Origin: Mytilinidion resinicola | Lineage: Eukaryota; Ascomycota; Dothideomycetes; Mytilinidiales; Mytilinidiaceae | Assembly: GCF_010093595.1 (NCBI RefSeq) | Contig: NW_022985442.1 | Coordinates: 908,261-972,260, forward strand | Direction: 5' to 3' | Length of the DNA stretch: 64,000 bases | Part shown: positions 31,543 through 42,991 of the stretch, piece after piece | Position numbering within the stretch: position 1 is the stretch's first letter | Layout of the letters: each line of letters starts with the position of its first letter | Position numbers and translations under genes: made by a program | The notes under the pieces: generated by a model | Seen by the model: only the letters and a program-made list of their open reading frames with translations | Databases searched by the model: none | Told to the model about the DNA's origin: nothing

Positions 31543-34198
31543 CTAGAACACGGCGGCGAGCCCATTCTTCGAGTGCCGTCTGCTAAAGCGTTTACGTCCT
31601 TTCATGGAATCGTTATCGCCATGCTCTTTCCTGAGGTGCCTCGTCGTAGGGATGTTGACTCCATCGAACGCAGCGTCACCGCCCAATGTACTAGCAGGAC
31701 TCGAAATTGTGGATGCCAGATCGTTAAATGCGGAGTCACCAGAGTATGAGTTCGTCATGCTCTGGGATATGGCAAGTTCCCTTGCGCGCTCGATATTGTC
31801 GATCCATTCTTGCGCGGAGTATTTGCTGCCGTCGGGATCGCTTGTGGTGGCTTTTGGGTCCTCGAATACAAGGTGCTTATCCTTCTGTAGGTTGTTAGAA
31901 AGAGCCTGAAACAAAGGGAGGATGCGTACGTACTGTATCTACACACCAACAAGTAAGACCCTTCGAATCCTTGTAGCTTTTCCAGGTACAGCCGGCTCCA
32001 AGTAGCGATACTTCCATCTTAGTTTTCTTCTCTTCGCCGCCGGCAGCAGCTAGAATAATCCGCGCACCAGATGTTATCATTACTAGTCGCTGCCTTTTCT
32101 TCGTTGTGTTGCCGCCAAAGAAACGTGAAAACTTCTTAGGGGTATCTGATGAAGCTTCCCCACTCTTGGAAGTGGGACTGTGCGGTGCAGGGTTTGTAGT
32201 GACTACCAGATTCCCAAGCTTCAATATTCGTTCGTTGTTTCGGGTTAGAACGGGGGACCACTCAATGTCTAGCTGACTTGGAGGCGGAAGCTCGGTGATA
32301 AGCCTTGGTTGAGGACGCAACTGCGTACCGCTTGAAGCAGTACCTGTCGGCGCGCCTGACGACTTTGGTGGTGGGTAAGAACCTCCGTTACCGTTGAGTC
32401 TGATCGGTTCCTGAGCTGGCGGCACATAGCTCTTTAGTCGTGGAGCCTTTTGTTTCCATAGGCCCTTGCCCCAGGTGATGCCATCGAAAAATTGATGGTT
32501 CTTGATGTGCTCCATTGGTAAGCGTTTAGCCGGATCTAGCACGAGAAGCCTCTCGACTAAGTCCCTGGCAATGTCCGGAAACCCGTCCGGGAAGGTGTAT
32601 TCAAGGCCGACGATCTTCTGGAATGTCTGATACTCATTGCCGGCTTTGAAAGGTGGCCTTCCTGCCAGAAGCTGGTAAATGATACAACCAAATGCCCATA
32701 GGTCACTGGCCTTGCAGGCGTTTTTGTCTGTTAGTAATTCCGGGCTGACATATTCTGCCGTCCCTACAAACGAAACCGCCCTGTCTGACTGAAGACCGCT
32801 TAGTGGATCTCCTAATACTGATCCGATCCCGTTTGGATTTGCAGTATCAAGAATTTTTGCGGTTCCAAAGTCGGTAATTTTCACGTGCATTTGGTCGTCC
32901 AGCAGCACGTTCTCGGGTTTGAGATCCCGGTGGATCACTCCTCGGGAGTGCATGTAGTCGATAGCATCGAGAATTTGAGCGCCGTAAAACCTCGTGCATT
33001 CCACGTCGAATGTAGTCATCTTCTTGAGAAAACCTAAAAGCTCCCCTCCGCTGGCCAAATCCAAGACGAAGTATAGCGAGCGCTCATCTTGGAATGTGTA
33101 GTAAAGCCGGACAATGCCCGGGTGCTCTGTGAGTCGATTGAGTGTGTCCTTCTCGATGTTGACGTATTTGACTTTTTTCTCTTTGATGATGTGCCGTTTG
33201 TCCAGGACCTTGATAGCGTACTCTCGTAGCGTTTGCCTGTCTGTTGCCGCCAACACTGTGCTGTATGAACCCTCTCCCAATGTCCGCCCAAAATTGAAAT
33301 CTTTCACGCCCTTCTTCACAACTCTTACGACTGGCTTCCCATTCGAATCAACTTCCTGCCGCATACTGACGGAAGCGCCCTTCTCTTTCCACTCTTCGCT
33401 ACTGGGTAGTGGAGCACCATCAACATTGTAAGGAGAATTGATTCCCTGGCCCAAGAACGGAGGACTGACACCGTATTGATCGTGCATCGGCTCCCTGCGT
33501 GAACTCCTGCGTGGAGGAGTGGGTCCATTTCCACCGGGCAGCGGACCGGGCCCAGGCTGCCGGTATCCTCTGTTGCTTTGGCTCATCTCTCTCGAGGGTA
33601 TGCTACCGTGCATGACAGGCGGGGCCACCCTCGAGCTGCTTGTCCTTCTGATATCTGCGTTGGGCCCCATCAGCGCATCATCGTTGTATCGGTATGTACC
33701 AGTGTTGACTATGCCGGAGCCGGAAAGGTTCCCGTGGCTGTAGAAGCTGGACTGAGGTCGGCCTTGCTGTATCGCGGCTGCAGGGTAATTTCGCGGTTGG
33801 CTCGTAGCAGCAGCCGCATACTGCGGCAGCTGGGCCTGCTGCTGAGCTTGGTGGGCCAGCGGCATCGACTGTCGATGGCTGAGGCGCGTGGCATACGGCT
33901 GCTCCACAGCAGGCTGCATCGGAGGCGTGCTCGAGGGCACCGAGTGGGCGCTGTGGGAGTAGGTATTCGGGTCGAAGCCGAGGGAAGAGGAGGGCGGGGG
34001 CTCTGACAACAACTGCGGCGGCACAGCACCTCTCTGCTGCTCGGTCACGGTGCTGGAGGATGATTGCGATGGAGGGCGGAGCTGGGCGTCTTGGTTCTCA
34101 GGGCGCGACAGCGGCGGCGAGGGCGAGTCGTTGTCGTCGTCCGGATTGGCAATGCGCAGGCCCCCGAGGGACTGCGAGAGGCTCAAGTCCCCATTCAT
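31543..34198 (-). CDS. PKH1: PDK1/Pkh-type AGC protein kinase
   Basis: The master AGC kinase that phosphorylates activation loops of Ypk/Pkc/Sch9-type kinases downstream of sphingolipid signals in yeasts. Two exons (34198-31934 and 31884-31543) with a 49-nt intron (GTACGT...CTAAC...CTACAG) give 868 aa. A disordered N-terminus of about 300 residues precedes the catalytic domain: Gly loop GEGSYSTV, AIK lysine in YAIKVLDK, HRDLKPEN, DFGTAK, activation segment SFVGTAEYVSPELL, APE region and LLAGRPPFKAG. An activation-loop insert of about 20 residues follows DFG. The C-terminal part has a PH-like module (WKSYKDSKGLTCWCVDT joined across the intron to KDKHLVFEDPKA), then EWIDNIERARELA. Start by the first ATG with the conserved LSQSLGGLRIANPDDD lead. 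Confidence 0.92.
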
Positions 34199-35574
34199 GG
34201 CGGCGCTGGAGCGAGTGGTGGCGGAAACGAGCGAGGTGGTAGTTCGGTGGAGACGTCGGGGTTGTGCGGGCAGCGAAGCTTGGACTGGGCGACGGCTGCT
34301 GGAGAGAAGCCCGTGGATGTCGTGGAGTGCGGCCCGTGGCCCAGGAATTGCGTAGGATCGGGCGGGTCTCTCGTATGTAGGGGGCCGTCGAGGGCGGGCC
34401 TCTGTGGCAGTGGTGTCTTGATTGATGGTGGAATAGAGGGCTCCCCGGCTCCCTGCCCAGATTCGCGGCCGCTTACGTCCCCTGCTGCCCTGGTCCTCAA
34501 CACCACGCCTCTGTCTTCGAAGTATCGTGACCAGTCAGGCCTTCGCCGCAGCATCGCCCGTCGTGGCAGCATCAGGCTCCGAGCCTCCTTCTCCGGCCCG
34601 TTGCACCGCCAGCACCGTCTGCATCTCCCCCAATGGCTGTTGCAGCATCTAGCAGGGGGAAACTAGAGTGTGGGACATCTCCACGAGACGCCGACACTGC
34701 GCCGCAGAAACATGCACAGGCCGTATTTCAGACGGCAGTCAAGCAGTAATCTCTGGCGCAGCAATCTGCTCGCATCGACCCGCATAGCGTGCCCCAGGCC
34801 GTTCCTCACTAACTGCACGCGTGCCTCAAACGCGGCAGTCTCATTTCACCCTTCTCAATAGCCTATTTCTACAGTGCCCCGTCATTGATCCATGTACACT
34901 GTTCTGTGGTGCTCCACCATGCTCATAGATATCTGGGGCGACGAACAGCACAGCTAAGTGTGTAGCCAATGCCTAAGGTGGCTTGGCAAGCTTACTGGTT
35001 ATTCCAATAGACAACCTTCAGAATTTCTAAAATGCATCGAGGAGCTTCAAACAGCGGCAGGCAGGTGTACCCGGATCTGTGCTGAGTTATTGTAGATTCC
35101 TGGGCTTAAAGGTTCCTTCTACAGTCCTACTGGTGCTCCTTCTGCAGGCGTTGGCCAGCAAACAGGTTCATTTCTAGCTTCCTAGACATATACCGGGCCC
35201 CTTTCTAGAGGAGTTGACGCGTAATCTATATTTCATGTACCTTGTCTATGTACCTCTTCTGCATTCGCAAGCCTTTTGTGTCAGCTAGCGTCAATGATAT
35301 TCCTCTCGTCTTTTCTTACCAAGTCTCCACGATGCTGCATCAAGGCGGCTTCCGATAAATCTACCGACCAACATATGCACTTTCTGCACACTTACTGAAT
35401 AGTCGGAAGCCACCATCATGATGTTTTCTATTGTTTCCCCTTGCCTTTGCAACCCTTCTCATCTCATGATTCTCCACGACCGTCTGCCTTCGACTCCCTC
35501 TGCGGGCCTTGGATTGCCCCCAGACATTTTCGTTCGTTCAGCAATACGTCCCTTGCCGTTCGTTCTTCTTCACC
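34199..35574. other. Divergent intergenic region
   Basis: Upstream regions of the kinase (minus) and the Ser/Pro-rich protein (plus). Plus-strand frames at 34050-34666 look like GC-rich chance frames in the kinase leader. No RNA gene or element recognised. Confidence 0.4.
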
Positions 35575-38457
35575 ATGCTACGCTGTCGCCCCTCTGAGAT
35601 CGTATTGACTACCGCGGACCTCGAAGAAACGAGCCGGCGTTTGTCCGGCCTGAACCCTGCGGGCTCTCTCAGGAGCAGCAGCACCATGTCTACGAGGCCA
35701 AACTCGTGTGCAAGTAGCATTCCTCGCATTCGTCGCGGTCCACAACGCTCCACCTACGCAGCTCTTACGCACGTCAATCTGTCACATATGCGACCCCAAG
35801 TGACCGCACTCTCTGAGCCCGGTACAGAGTCTCCAGACTCTGGGAGCTTTCCCGAATCGTCCGTTTGCCCAGAGGAAAGCAGGGTTGCGACAATCGGCGG
35901 TTCTGATATCGCCTCACTCTCCGAGGAAGCAAGCCAGGCATCGCTACCACGACCAAGCTCAGCAACATCAGGACGCGACGTCCACTCTTCACCAGGAAAA
36001 CATCAGTTTGGCTTCTCTGGTTTTGCTGCTACACGACCCAGTCCAGCTCCAGCTCCTCACCCATCGACGGGGTCATTGGTTCAAGCTACTCGGGAACCAT
36101 TCAGACGCATGATGGCGCAGCGAGCTAGGACAGATCCCGAGCTCATGTCTGCCATGCAGGCTGTTGCTGCGGGCGTGGCAACTCCGCAGCAGAGTATCTT
36201 TGTACAAAGCCGCATTTCAGAGTCATTCGACAATCTCCGAAGACAGAATCACGCTCTCGCACCACGACTTGCGGCATCTTCTCCAGGAGCACACTTTCCA
36301 GAAGACTTAACTCAAAGCTCGCCGTTCGATGGACTCCCTGGAGGGCAACCACCAACAAGCAGAGTGCGCTCAAGGCGATCTGACAGCCACCTAGTTGGGC
36401 CAACCTCTGTGCGAGGTGGATCTCGCATGCTCCAAGATATTGGCCCTCATCCGATGATGCACTTGAGTGGTCGCTTTGTTGAGGATACTGAGCACGGTAC
36501 GTATTACACATTTCATGAGACCATCAAATTACCACCAACATACACACGAGAAGATATGAGACGCGCTTGCGATCTTGCATTTCCACACGAATCGGCCGTT
36601 CGAAACCGTGGGCCTTCCCAAACGTCCTCGTGCGATCATCGCACTGGAGCTCCATCCCATTCAGAACCTCGCGGAACCCCGAGAAGAGTGTCATCGCTTG
36701 CAAGAGCACAATACGATGGCATTTCAGCGTTCCCACGGTCCTTGTACAATGAATCACGGCGCCCCGTTGGGCCTGCGCGCCGATCAAGCCATTCCACTCC
36801 CAATCTTCTCGCAGCTGCCAGTATCTCAGCATTACCACCAAGCTCTCCTCCACCCAGCTCCCCTTCCTTGCAAGGTCGACCATACATCACTGGCAGTAAT
36901 CAATTAGTCACACCTAGCGACTTCGATGAGTCTTATCGCAACCCCGTCAATGCAGCACGACTAGACTTGTCTTCCCCTCTCGATTTGATCCAATCACGCG
37001 GACATGCTCACATGCATAATTCATCATCTAGTACATCGATTTATTACTACACGGCAAGCTCGCAACCACGAGTCAGCATTACTTCACCCGGCCTACCTGG
37101 TCAGCTACACTCTCCGCGTTCTTTCCTTGTCTCTCCACCTAGGAATCCCACTCCGCTGCCAACAAGAACAGGTTCGAGACGTTCAACTAAACGCTCAACG
37201 TTTGGATCCCTTCGACGATCTCGGATTCCTTCGCCCCTTCCTTTCACTACAGGAACTACATACAATCCAAGCCTAGCTGCTAGATCCAGATCCCATAACC
37301 GATCCAGTGGTGGTGGTGGTGGTGCACTACCTCCACCAACACGCAGAGTCCCTCGCCCATTGCCAACTCCACGGCGACGGCGAAACGCCTCACCCTTCGA
37401 TAGTAGCAACGATCAGCAGCTCCGAGCGCCTGCACTGATCAGGACCCAGGCTCGGTCTAGTGAAAATGCTGAGTCTGCATCATCTCCGCGCATAGCGACA
37501 CGCAATCAAAGCGGCAATGGTCCCAACTTGCAAACCCTCCCCATCCCCGAGGTCTTCATAAACAACCGCCAAGTCCCCGCTGGTCCCCGCATCCCACCGA
37601 ATGCCTCAAACCCCCTACGACCTATATACAGCAGTTCCCCTCGCGTCTCCAGTGGTCAGCACGGGTCTCTCATGCAGGCCAGAAGTCCACGAGCTCCCCG
37701 CTCTTCAGAGAACGAGTCTTACGCCGGACCACTAGCACCACCCATCCACGCTGCCAGGAGCCCTCACGCGCCTCGCTCTTCAGAGAACGAATCATACGTT
37801 CCACCACCGCCCATCTACGCTGCTAGGAGCCCTCGCGCGTCCCACTCTTCAGAGAACGAATCAGACATTCCACCCCCACCGCCCATCCACGCGGCCAGGA
37901 GTCCCCAGGCCCTCCGCTCCTCGGAGAACGAGAGCTACATCTCACCACGCCCACCACAGCCCGTCCCCACTCCCAGAAGCGCACGTGCGCCCCGTTCCCC
38001 GGAGAACGAGAGCCACATCGCTCCAACCGGCGAGACTTTCGCGCTGCCCCTCCCCCTCCCCACCCCCGTCCCTCCGCCCCGCCCAGCGCACTCCGCGACC
38101 CACATGCACAGCTCCCGCCTCCCGACGCCAGGTGCCCAGCCCTCCCAGTCGTACCACCCTCATCGCCGCAGGAACGCAGTCTCAAACGGCTCAGATGAGC
38201 GTGAGCGACCGCGGGCGAGTGCTGTATCGCAACCGACGAGCGGGAACGCTAACGCGACTGCCTTGGCTATCCGTACACGAGGGCCTAGGCTCCCGGCGTG
38301 GCAGCACGAGCAGGAGAACTCGGGCGAGGCGGAGGAGGCGTTGATGATGGCGGAGATTAGGGTCAGGGGGGCGAGGGAGGGGTCGGGGGGGTTGGATGTG
38401 TTGGATGAGACGCCGCCGCGGCTGGGGCGGTTTGAGAGGAGGATGATGGGGTTGTAG
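35575..38457 (+). CDS. Large disordered Ser/Pro/Arg-rich protein with a five-copy repeat
   Basis: Single exon, 960 aa from the first ATG at 35575 (upstream in-frame codons exist but no ATG). Only two short segments look ordered: the N-terminus (SEIVLTTADLEETSRRL) and a stretch near 36460-36590 (MLQDIGPHPMMHLSGRFVEDTEHGTYYTFHETIKLPPTYTREDMRRACDL shared-looking core, here abbreviated by position). The rest is low-complexity with many Ser-Pro and Arg-Ser-x-Ser sites, suggesting heavy phosphorylation. The C-terminus is an Arg/Glu-rich helix (MMAEIRVRGAREG, RLGRFERRMMGL). No known domain was recognised. It looks like a fungal-specific cytoplasmic or nuclear protein. Function unknown. Confidence 0.75.
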   Translation: MLRCRPSEIVLTTADLEETSRRLSGLNPAGSLRSSSTMSTRPNSCASSIPRIRRGPQRSTYAALTHVNLSHMRPQVTALSEPGTESPDSGSFPESSVCPEESRVATIGGSDIASLSEEASQASLPRPSSATSGRDVHSSPGKHQFGFSGFAATRPSPAPAPHPSTGSLVQATREPFRRMMAQRARTDPELMSAMQAVAAGVATPQQSIFVQSRISESFDNLRRQNHALAPRLAASSPGAHFPEDLTQSSPFDGLPGGQPPTSRVRSRRSDSHLVGPTSVRGGSRMLQDIGPHPMMHLSGRFVEDTEHGTYYTFHETIKLPPTYTREDMRRACDLAFPHESAVRNRGPSQTSSCDHRTGAPSHSEPRGTPRRVSSLARAQYDGISAFPRSLYNESRRPVGPARRSSHSTPNLLAAASISALPPSSPPPSSPSLQGRPYITGSNQLVTPSDFDESYRNPVNAARLDLSSPLDLIQSRGHAHMHNSSSSTSIYYYTASSQPRVSITSPGLPGQLHSPRSFLVSPPRNPTPLPTRTGSRRSTKRSTFGSLRRSRIPSPLPFTTGTTYNPSLAARSRSHNRSSGGGGGALPPPTRRVPRPLPTPRRRRNASPFDSSNDQQLRAPALIRTQARSSENAESASSPRIATRNQSGNGPNLQTLPIPEVFINNRQVPAGPRIPPNASNPLRPIYSSSPRVSSGQHGSLMQARSPRAPRSSENESYAGPLAPPIHAARSPHAPRSSENESYVPPPPIYAARSPRASHSSENESDIPPPPPIHAARSPQALRSSENESYISPRPPQPVPTPRSARAPRSPENESHIAPTGETFALPLPLPTPVPPPRPAHSATHMHSSRLPTPGAQPSQSYHPHRRRNAVSNGSDERERPRASAVSQPTSGNANATALAIRTRGPRLPAWQHEQENSGEAEEALMMAEIRVRGAREGSGGLDVLDETPPRLGRFERRMMGL
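37672..38031 (+). repeat. Five-copy coding repeat, about 75-80 bp per unit
   Basis: Inside the Ser/Pro-rich gene the protein motif ARSP(R/H/Q)A(P/S/L)(R/H)SSENES(Y/D) occurs four times, followed by a fifth diverged copy (ARAPRSPENESH). The units are separated by Pro-rich spacers of variable length (IHAARSP, PPPPIYAARSP). Unit identity falls toward the 3' end, where codons become more GC-rich. Confidence 0.85.
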
Positions 38458-38876
38458 GGGTTTGGTTTGTGAAGAGGTTGGTTGGAGTGGTTTTGGGTGT
38501 TGGGGGGATTGGGTAATGGGTACGGTTGGGAACGTTGCGGCTTGGACGAGTGGAAGATAGTGCATACAGCCTTTTGGCTCAGTTGGTCACATGGTTATGC
38601 GGGTTGGTTGGGGAATGAGGGACCTGGAATCATGGTGGACACAAAAAGTATCAGTAGCGTTCAGCTTTTTGTTATACTTCGTAGTGCAAACGTTTTAGAA
38701 AAGTCTAGTTGCCAATCGCGAAGTTCCAGCCCAACTTCGCCTCGATAGTGCACACTCATTAAAGCCAACCACATCCTTTCCGATTGAAGCATCGAATCTT
38801 TCATATCAATTCTAGAACTTGGTTGGGACCACCGAGCTCCTTGACCGCCGTCATATTCATCACGCCCTACAACGCT
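38458..38876. other. Convergent 3' intergenic region
   Basis: The Ser/Pro-rich gene (plus) and the phosphatase gene (minus) end toward each other here, 419 bp apart. No feature recognised. Confidence 0.4.
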
Positions 38877-41493
38877 CTACGCCGCTGCAGCCTTGACCTC
38901 CCTAATCCTCCCCTCCAGCCTCGGCGCAATCGCCTTCGTCCAGTTGATCGTAAACTCGCCCTCCCCCAACTCATCCGCCACCTTCGGGGTCCCCGGGATC
39001 TTCGCCAACCGCCACCACTTCCGCATCACCTTCCTCGCCAGCGTCTGCTCGCGCTGGCGGCGACTCACCAGCGTCGTCGGCGCCGTGCGCAAGCTCGTAG
39101 CCGTCGTCGTGCGCGGATCCTCGGACTGCGCCGCCGTGTGGTCGTCGTCGTCCTTCTCGAACTCGCTGTCGGACTCGTTCAGCGGGGTCTCGGCGCCCTC
39201 GGGGTGCTGGCCGCCGGGGGTGGTGCGGCCGCTGGCGGATTTGGCTTTGCGCTGGAGGACGTCGACGATGTGGTTGCCGGGGGGCAGGGGCGCGTGGACG
39301 GGGTGGGACTTTTGGAGGTTTTGGTGCACGGCGTCCCATTGGCGCGAGATGCTGGGGCCCCACATGGCCCACCGCCCGAGCACTTTGAGCGACATGAAGT
39401 ATTGGCGCAGGATGGTGGAGATGAGGACGCCGTTTTCTTCCGAGACGAGCTCGATGGCGGAGCCGCCTTCTTCTTCGATGAGGAGGGAGGTGTAGCCGTC
39501 TTTAGGGGTGGATGTTAGCGTATGCTGGGAAGAGTTGGAGACAAGTGGGGTTAAGAGTGTTGTGAGGAAGACTTAGAGGCAGCTGTCAGAGAATGTGAGG
39601 CTTACCTTTACCACGACCCATGTATCCGCGAGTGGCTAGCACATATTCCTTTTCTAGATCTGCCGGTTCTCCGCCGATCTTGGTAGATAGGACGCGTGAG
39701 CCCGGCTTTCGAGAGTAGTCGACTTCGATTTGGATGTTCGAAACTTGTGGATATCGGCCTGCGGTTCTGTTAGAAAGAACTCTTGAAAGTTGTCTCCGGG
39801 GTCCAGGTACCTTCTAGTGAGGGATATGATCCAACCCCATTCTCTAGTGCCTCTACAATTGCTTTGCCTTTGACTTTGATGACGACCACCGGGTCCTCGA
39901 AGGGGAAACAGTCCATGAGATCCTTCAGCCTCAGAACGCCAGGTGGGTATATCTGATCACCACGAATCGTTCCGGCCGCCATGATGCAGCAGTCTGCTTG
40001 GTAGTAATACCGCATCAGATCGCAGACGAAATTTCCGAGATTCGATTCTTTCGTTCGGACTGTTGTGAATCGGGCATCAAGGGGGGCTGCAGTGTATCCA
40101 ATAGGCTTCTCAAGTTTGCTTTTCAGTGCTCTTGTCAACTTATCCACCAGCTCCAGAGTCTGGGGATCTCGAGGTATACTGCTCACGATATCCCTCCTCA
40201 CAATCTCGAAGTCCCACTTCTTGCTTCCGTCCGTCTTCCGTCTTGCCTCTATGTAACTCAGTTGCTTGAAGTCGGTCCCCGAACGAAGCGCATGCGTCCC
40301 TTTGATCAGGTTGTGGCTGTAGTAGTGATCATGTCCTCCAAGAATCACATCAATAAGCCCCTCCTCGCCCGTCAGTTCCGCAAGCTTGTTATCGTTTGGC
40401 TCCCGCTGATGTGTCACCGCAACCACCATCTCTGCGCCTTGTGCTCTCAGACCTGGAACTAGCTCCCGCGCCGTCTCAGTCGCAGACTTGTATATTAGAT
40501 TTGGGGGAAGGGAGTTGATTGTGTCCAGCCACTCGCGCTCTCCTAGCCCGATTACTCCGATTTTTATGCCATTCGAGCTCGTCAGCATGATGGTCCTCTC
40601 TGCGTTGCCGAGTGCTGTGTCGGGGCCCAGCGCGGGGTCTAGTACGTTGGCCAGGAGCCAGGGAAATTTGCATTGGCCGGTAAGGTGGCGGAATTGGCGT
40701 ACGCCAAAATCGAGATCATGGTTCTGTAATATAGCCAATTGAGTCAGCGGTGATCTTGGGAATATAATACGTAGAAATTAAGAGGGGGGGAAGTAAACGC
40801 ACGCCAACGCAAGCTACATCTGTTCCAATGCCGTTGAGGACGGGCTTAAGTAATACACATGTCAGCGGGCTTTCATAAATAAGGAGTTTTTTAAAGACTG
40901 ATACTGGATCCTCTAGTGTTGGTTGTTCTTGAGTGCCACTTAAATCATGTTGAAGACACCATTGCCGACTTTGAAACGACAAAAAGAGGTGCTCAAACGC
41001 GACCTAAGCGGGTGTTCAAACACGACTTGAGTTGTATTTCAACACAGTTCCAGGAACAATGACACCAGAGGACTCTGGTATGTGTGATAGAACTTTACGT
41101 ACTACCATATGACTGCCTCGAAAATGTCAAAACCTGGTGTTCAAGACTGCTCAGGACCCTTATATCCACCGCTTTCTTTTCCTAGCCCCTCCAGAGCTCT
41201 ATTGGGACAGTTGAAAGTTAAGAGGTTTACGGACCTTTAGTTACTGAGCTTTCCAGACTCGGGTTGAACGCGTCTCCCGAGAAGAATGTGAGCATATCCG
41301 GTTGTCCTTCGAATCGGTCATCATTGCGGTAGTAGTTGACAACCGTCTGGAAGCGCGAAAGGCCCCCGACCGGCTCGGCAGAGGAGGCGTCAACGTGGTA
41401 GACATCGTTGTAGTGGAGGAAGCGCAGGTCTAGCGGGGTCGACGTCGGAGCGCCGGAGGAGTATATGAGCTGTTCGCCGGGGCTGGCTGCCAT
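38877..41493 (-). CDS. 5'-nucleotidase/UshA-family metallophosphatase
   Basis: Start ATG 41493, stop 38877. Metal-site motifs run in order: FLHYNDVYHVD, FFSGDAFNPS, GNHDLDFG (split by an intron with donor GTGCGT and acceptor TTACAG), VAVTHQREPNDN, LGGHDHYY. The C-terminal 5'-nucleotidase domain follows (ESNLGNFVCDLMRYYYQADCCIMAAGTIRGDQIYP region, LMDCFPFEDPVVVIKVKG, ENGVGSYPSLEG, then across introns RYPQVSNIQIEVDYSRKPGSR and MGRGKDGYTSLL). Introns at 39810-39759 and about 39606-39502 are well supported. The first intron (about 41232-40843) is unusually long for this window and its acceptor, probably TTAAG|CCCGTC, is weak. There is no signal peptide, so a cytosolic phosphohydrolase is more likely than a surface enzyme. 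The tail is acidic then basic (SEFEKDDDDH, RKVMRKWWRLAK). Confidence 0.87.
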
Positions 41494-42473
41494 TGGGAAG
41501 GGATTTGAGCTTCGAAAATGGGAGGGAAGAAAGTGGAAGAGGCGAGAAAGGTGTGAGGAGCTGGGCCCAGCTGTCTCGAAACACGCTGTGTGAAGTATGA
41601 CACGGCCTCGGCTCTTATTGGATGGAGAACATCAACATCACTACCTCTATCCAGAACTCTGGTACCCTGCCACCCTTCACCACGTACAATGCGTAGTTAC
41701 GCACAATTTCCGCAAGGACCAATCTTTAACTAAACCTTCCATAGTATATAAAATGTCACGGCGCTCGAGTACCCGTATCAGAACTACCTGGACCGTGCAT
41801 GGACCCCTCCGACAAGGCTGCGTGTCTTTTGACGTCTCATCCTCTCTCCAACAATCCATTTACCATAACGCTCCCACTCCAACTCCGTTCTCCTTCACAA
41901 GCATACAGTAACATCTCGCAAACTGCCCCGAACTTGAGAAGGAAGCAGAAAGTGGTGCAATTCTCGGCGAGGCAAGCTAATACAGGACGTTATCATGAAG
42001 TTGTCCATAGCGTACACTCATGTCATTGCTTGGAGCGCTTACACGTTCCTCGAGAACCGATGTGAGGCACCGGCGCATCATCCTAGCCGCCTCGGTATCT
42101 TGCTAGGTAGCACGGTCGCCATCGTTATTCCACATAGAGAGTCAAATCTGGATCTAGGTGCCGGACAGAAAGCCATGTCAATCACCGACTCGAACTAACG
42201 CGGTCAGTACCACCAGCGCAAATGAGAAATTCTCCAGATCTGTAAAGAGACTTGGATTACCAGTGAGTCTGGCCCAGGGGCCCTATCTAAGCCATACTAT
42301 ATCCAAGTCTCCACAAGCAATCGACCATGTAGCCCGAGATTTCCCAATTTATTTACCGTCTCTTCCCTATGATACTATTCGCTTCCAAGCTTTCAGCTCA
42401 ACTTCACAACACTGGTCGAAATTAGGAGCTGATGGACCAATCTCCTCATCACAACAACTCACTCGTACTAGAT
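41494..42473. other. Intergenic region upstream of the phosphatase gene
   Basis: No supported gene. A plus-strand TATATAAAA run lies at about 41747-41755 but no convincing coding frame follows it. Confidence 0.4.
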
Positions 42474-42860
42474 CTAGTACAATCCAATGGTGATGTCACC
42501 GCGGATGCGCGCGGTAAGGTGAATCTCGGCTTCCAGATCAAGCTTGATACCCAAGAGGAGGGCCGCATCCTTCAGGTTTCCCTTTTCGTCGACGGCGCCC
42601 TTGACAAGGGAGCCTGATAGTATCATTAGTCCGCAGTCCTATAGTCTGAGCAACGGGAAAACACACCAGCTGGCTGATTCAAGTTGGAAGACGTTGGTGG
42701 GACGGGCAAGCTTGCGAGCGTTCCACCTCGGCGGCCGCCGGATGCTTGGCCATCATCGCTATCAGACAGATAAGCGTTGTTGGATCGAGTAGTAGCTTCG
42801 CTACGACAATGTCAGTACAGAGGGGAATTGTCTGCCACTGGGTGCTTACACGGTGGCCAT
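42474..42860 (-). CDS. Small conserved-looking fungal protein, 94 aa, three exons
   Basis: Rebuilt from splice signals. Exon 1 42860-42850 (ATGGCCACCGT, strong CACCATGG context), intron 42849-42801 (GTAAGC, branch TACTGACA, GTAG), exon 2 42800-42667, intron 42666-42614 (GTGTGT, branch GACTAAT, CAG), exon 3 42613-42474. Total 285 nt, phases agree. The N-terminal 45 residues are Ser/Asn/Gly-rich and probably disordered. The C-terminal 45 residues form an ordered-looking segment: LVKGAVDEKGNLKDAALLLG then IKLDLEAEIHLTARIRGDI and GLY at the stop. The alternating pattern suggests beta strands. A TATA box lies 120 bp upstream. I recognise the tail as resembling small fungal proteins of unknown role but cannot name a family. 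Confidence 0.68.
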
Positions 42861-42980
42861 GGTGACTTTTGGGAAGTCGGTGATGAGGTACTTGAAAGTT
42901 GAAGGGTGGTTGATTAGGGAAGATGTTGGAAAGTGGACTCGACTGCTCTGATCTGTCTTCCCAAGGAGGCGATTCTCCTT

Positions 42981-42991
42981 TCTTTTATATC
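42981..42991 (-). promoter_or_regulatory. TATA box of the 94-aa gene
   Basis: GATATAAAAGA on the minus strand, 121 bp upstream of the ATG at 42860. Transcription would start near 42955, leaving a 5' UTR of roughly 90 bases that contains no ATG, which supports the chosen start. Confidence 0.6.

Noticed and set aside
38784..39518. Plus-strand frame of 244 codons opposite the phosphatase C-terminus.
   Set aside because: Shadow frame; the minus strand holds the conserved tail of the phosphatase with matching introns.
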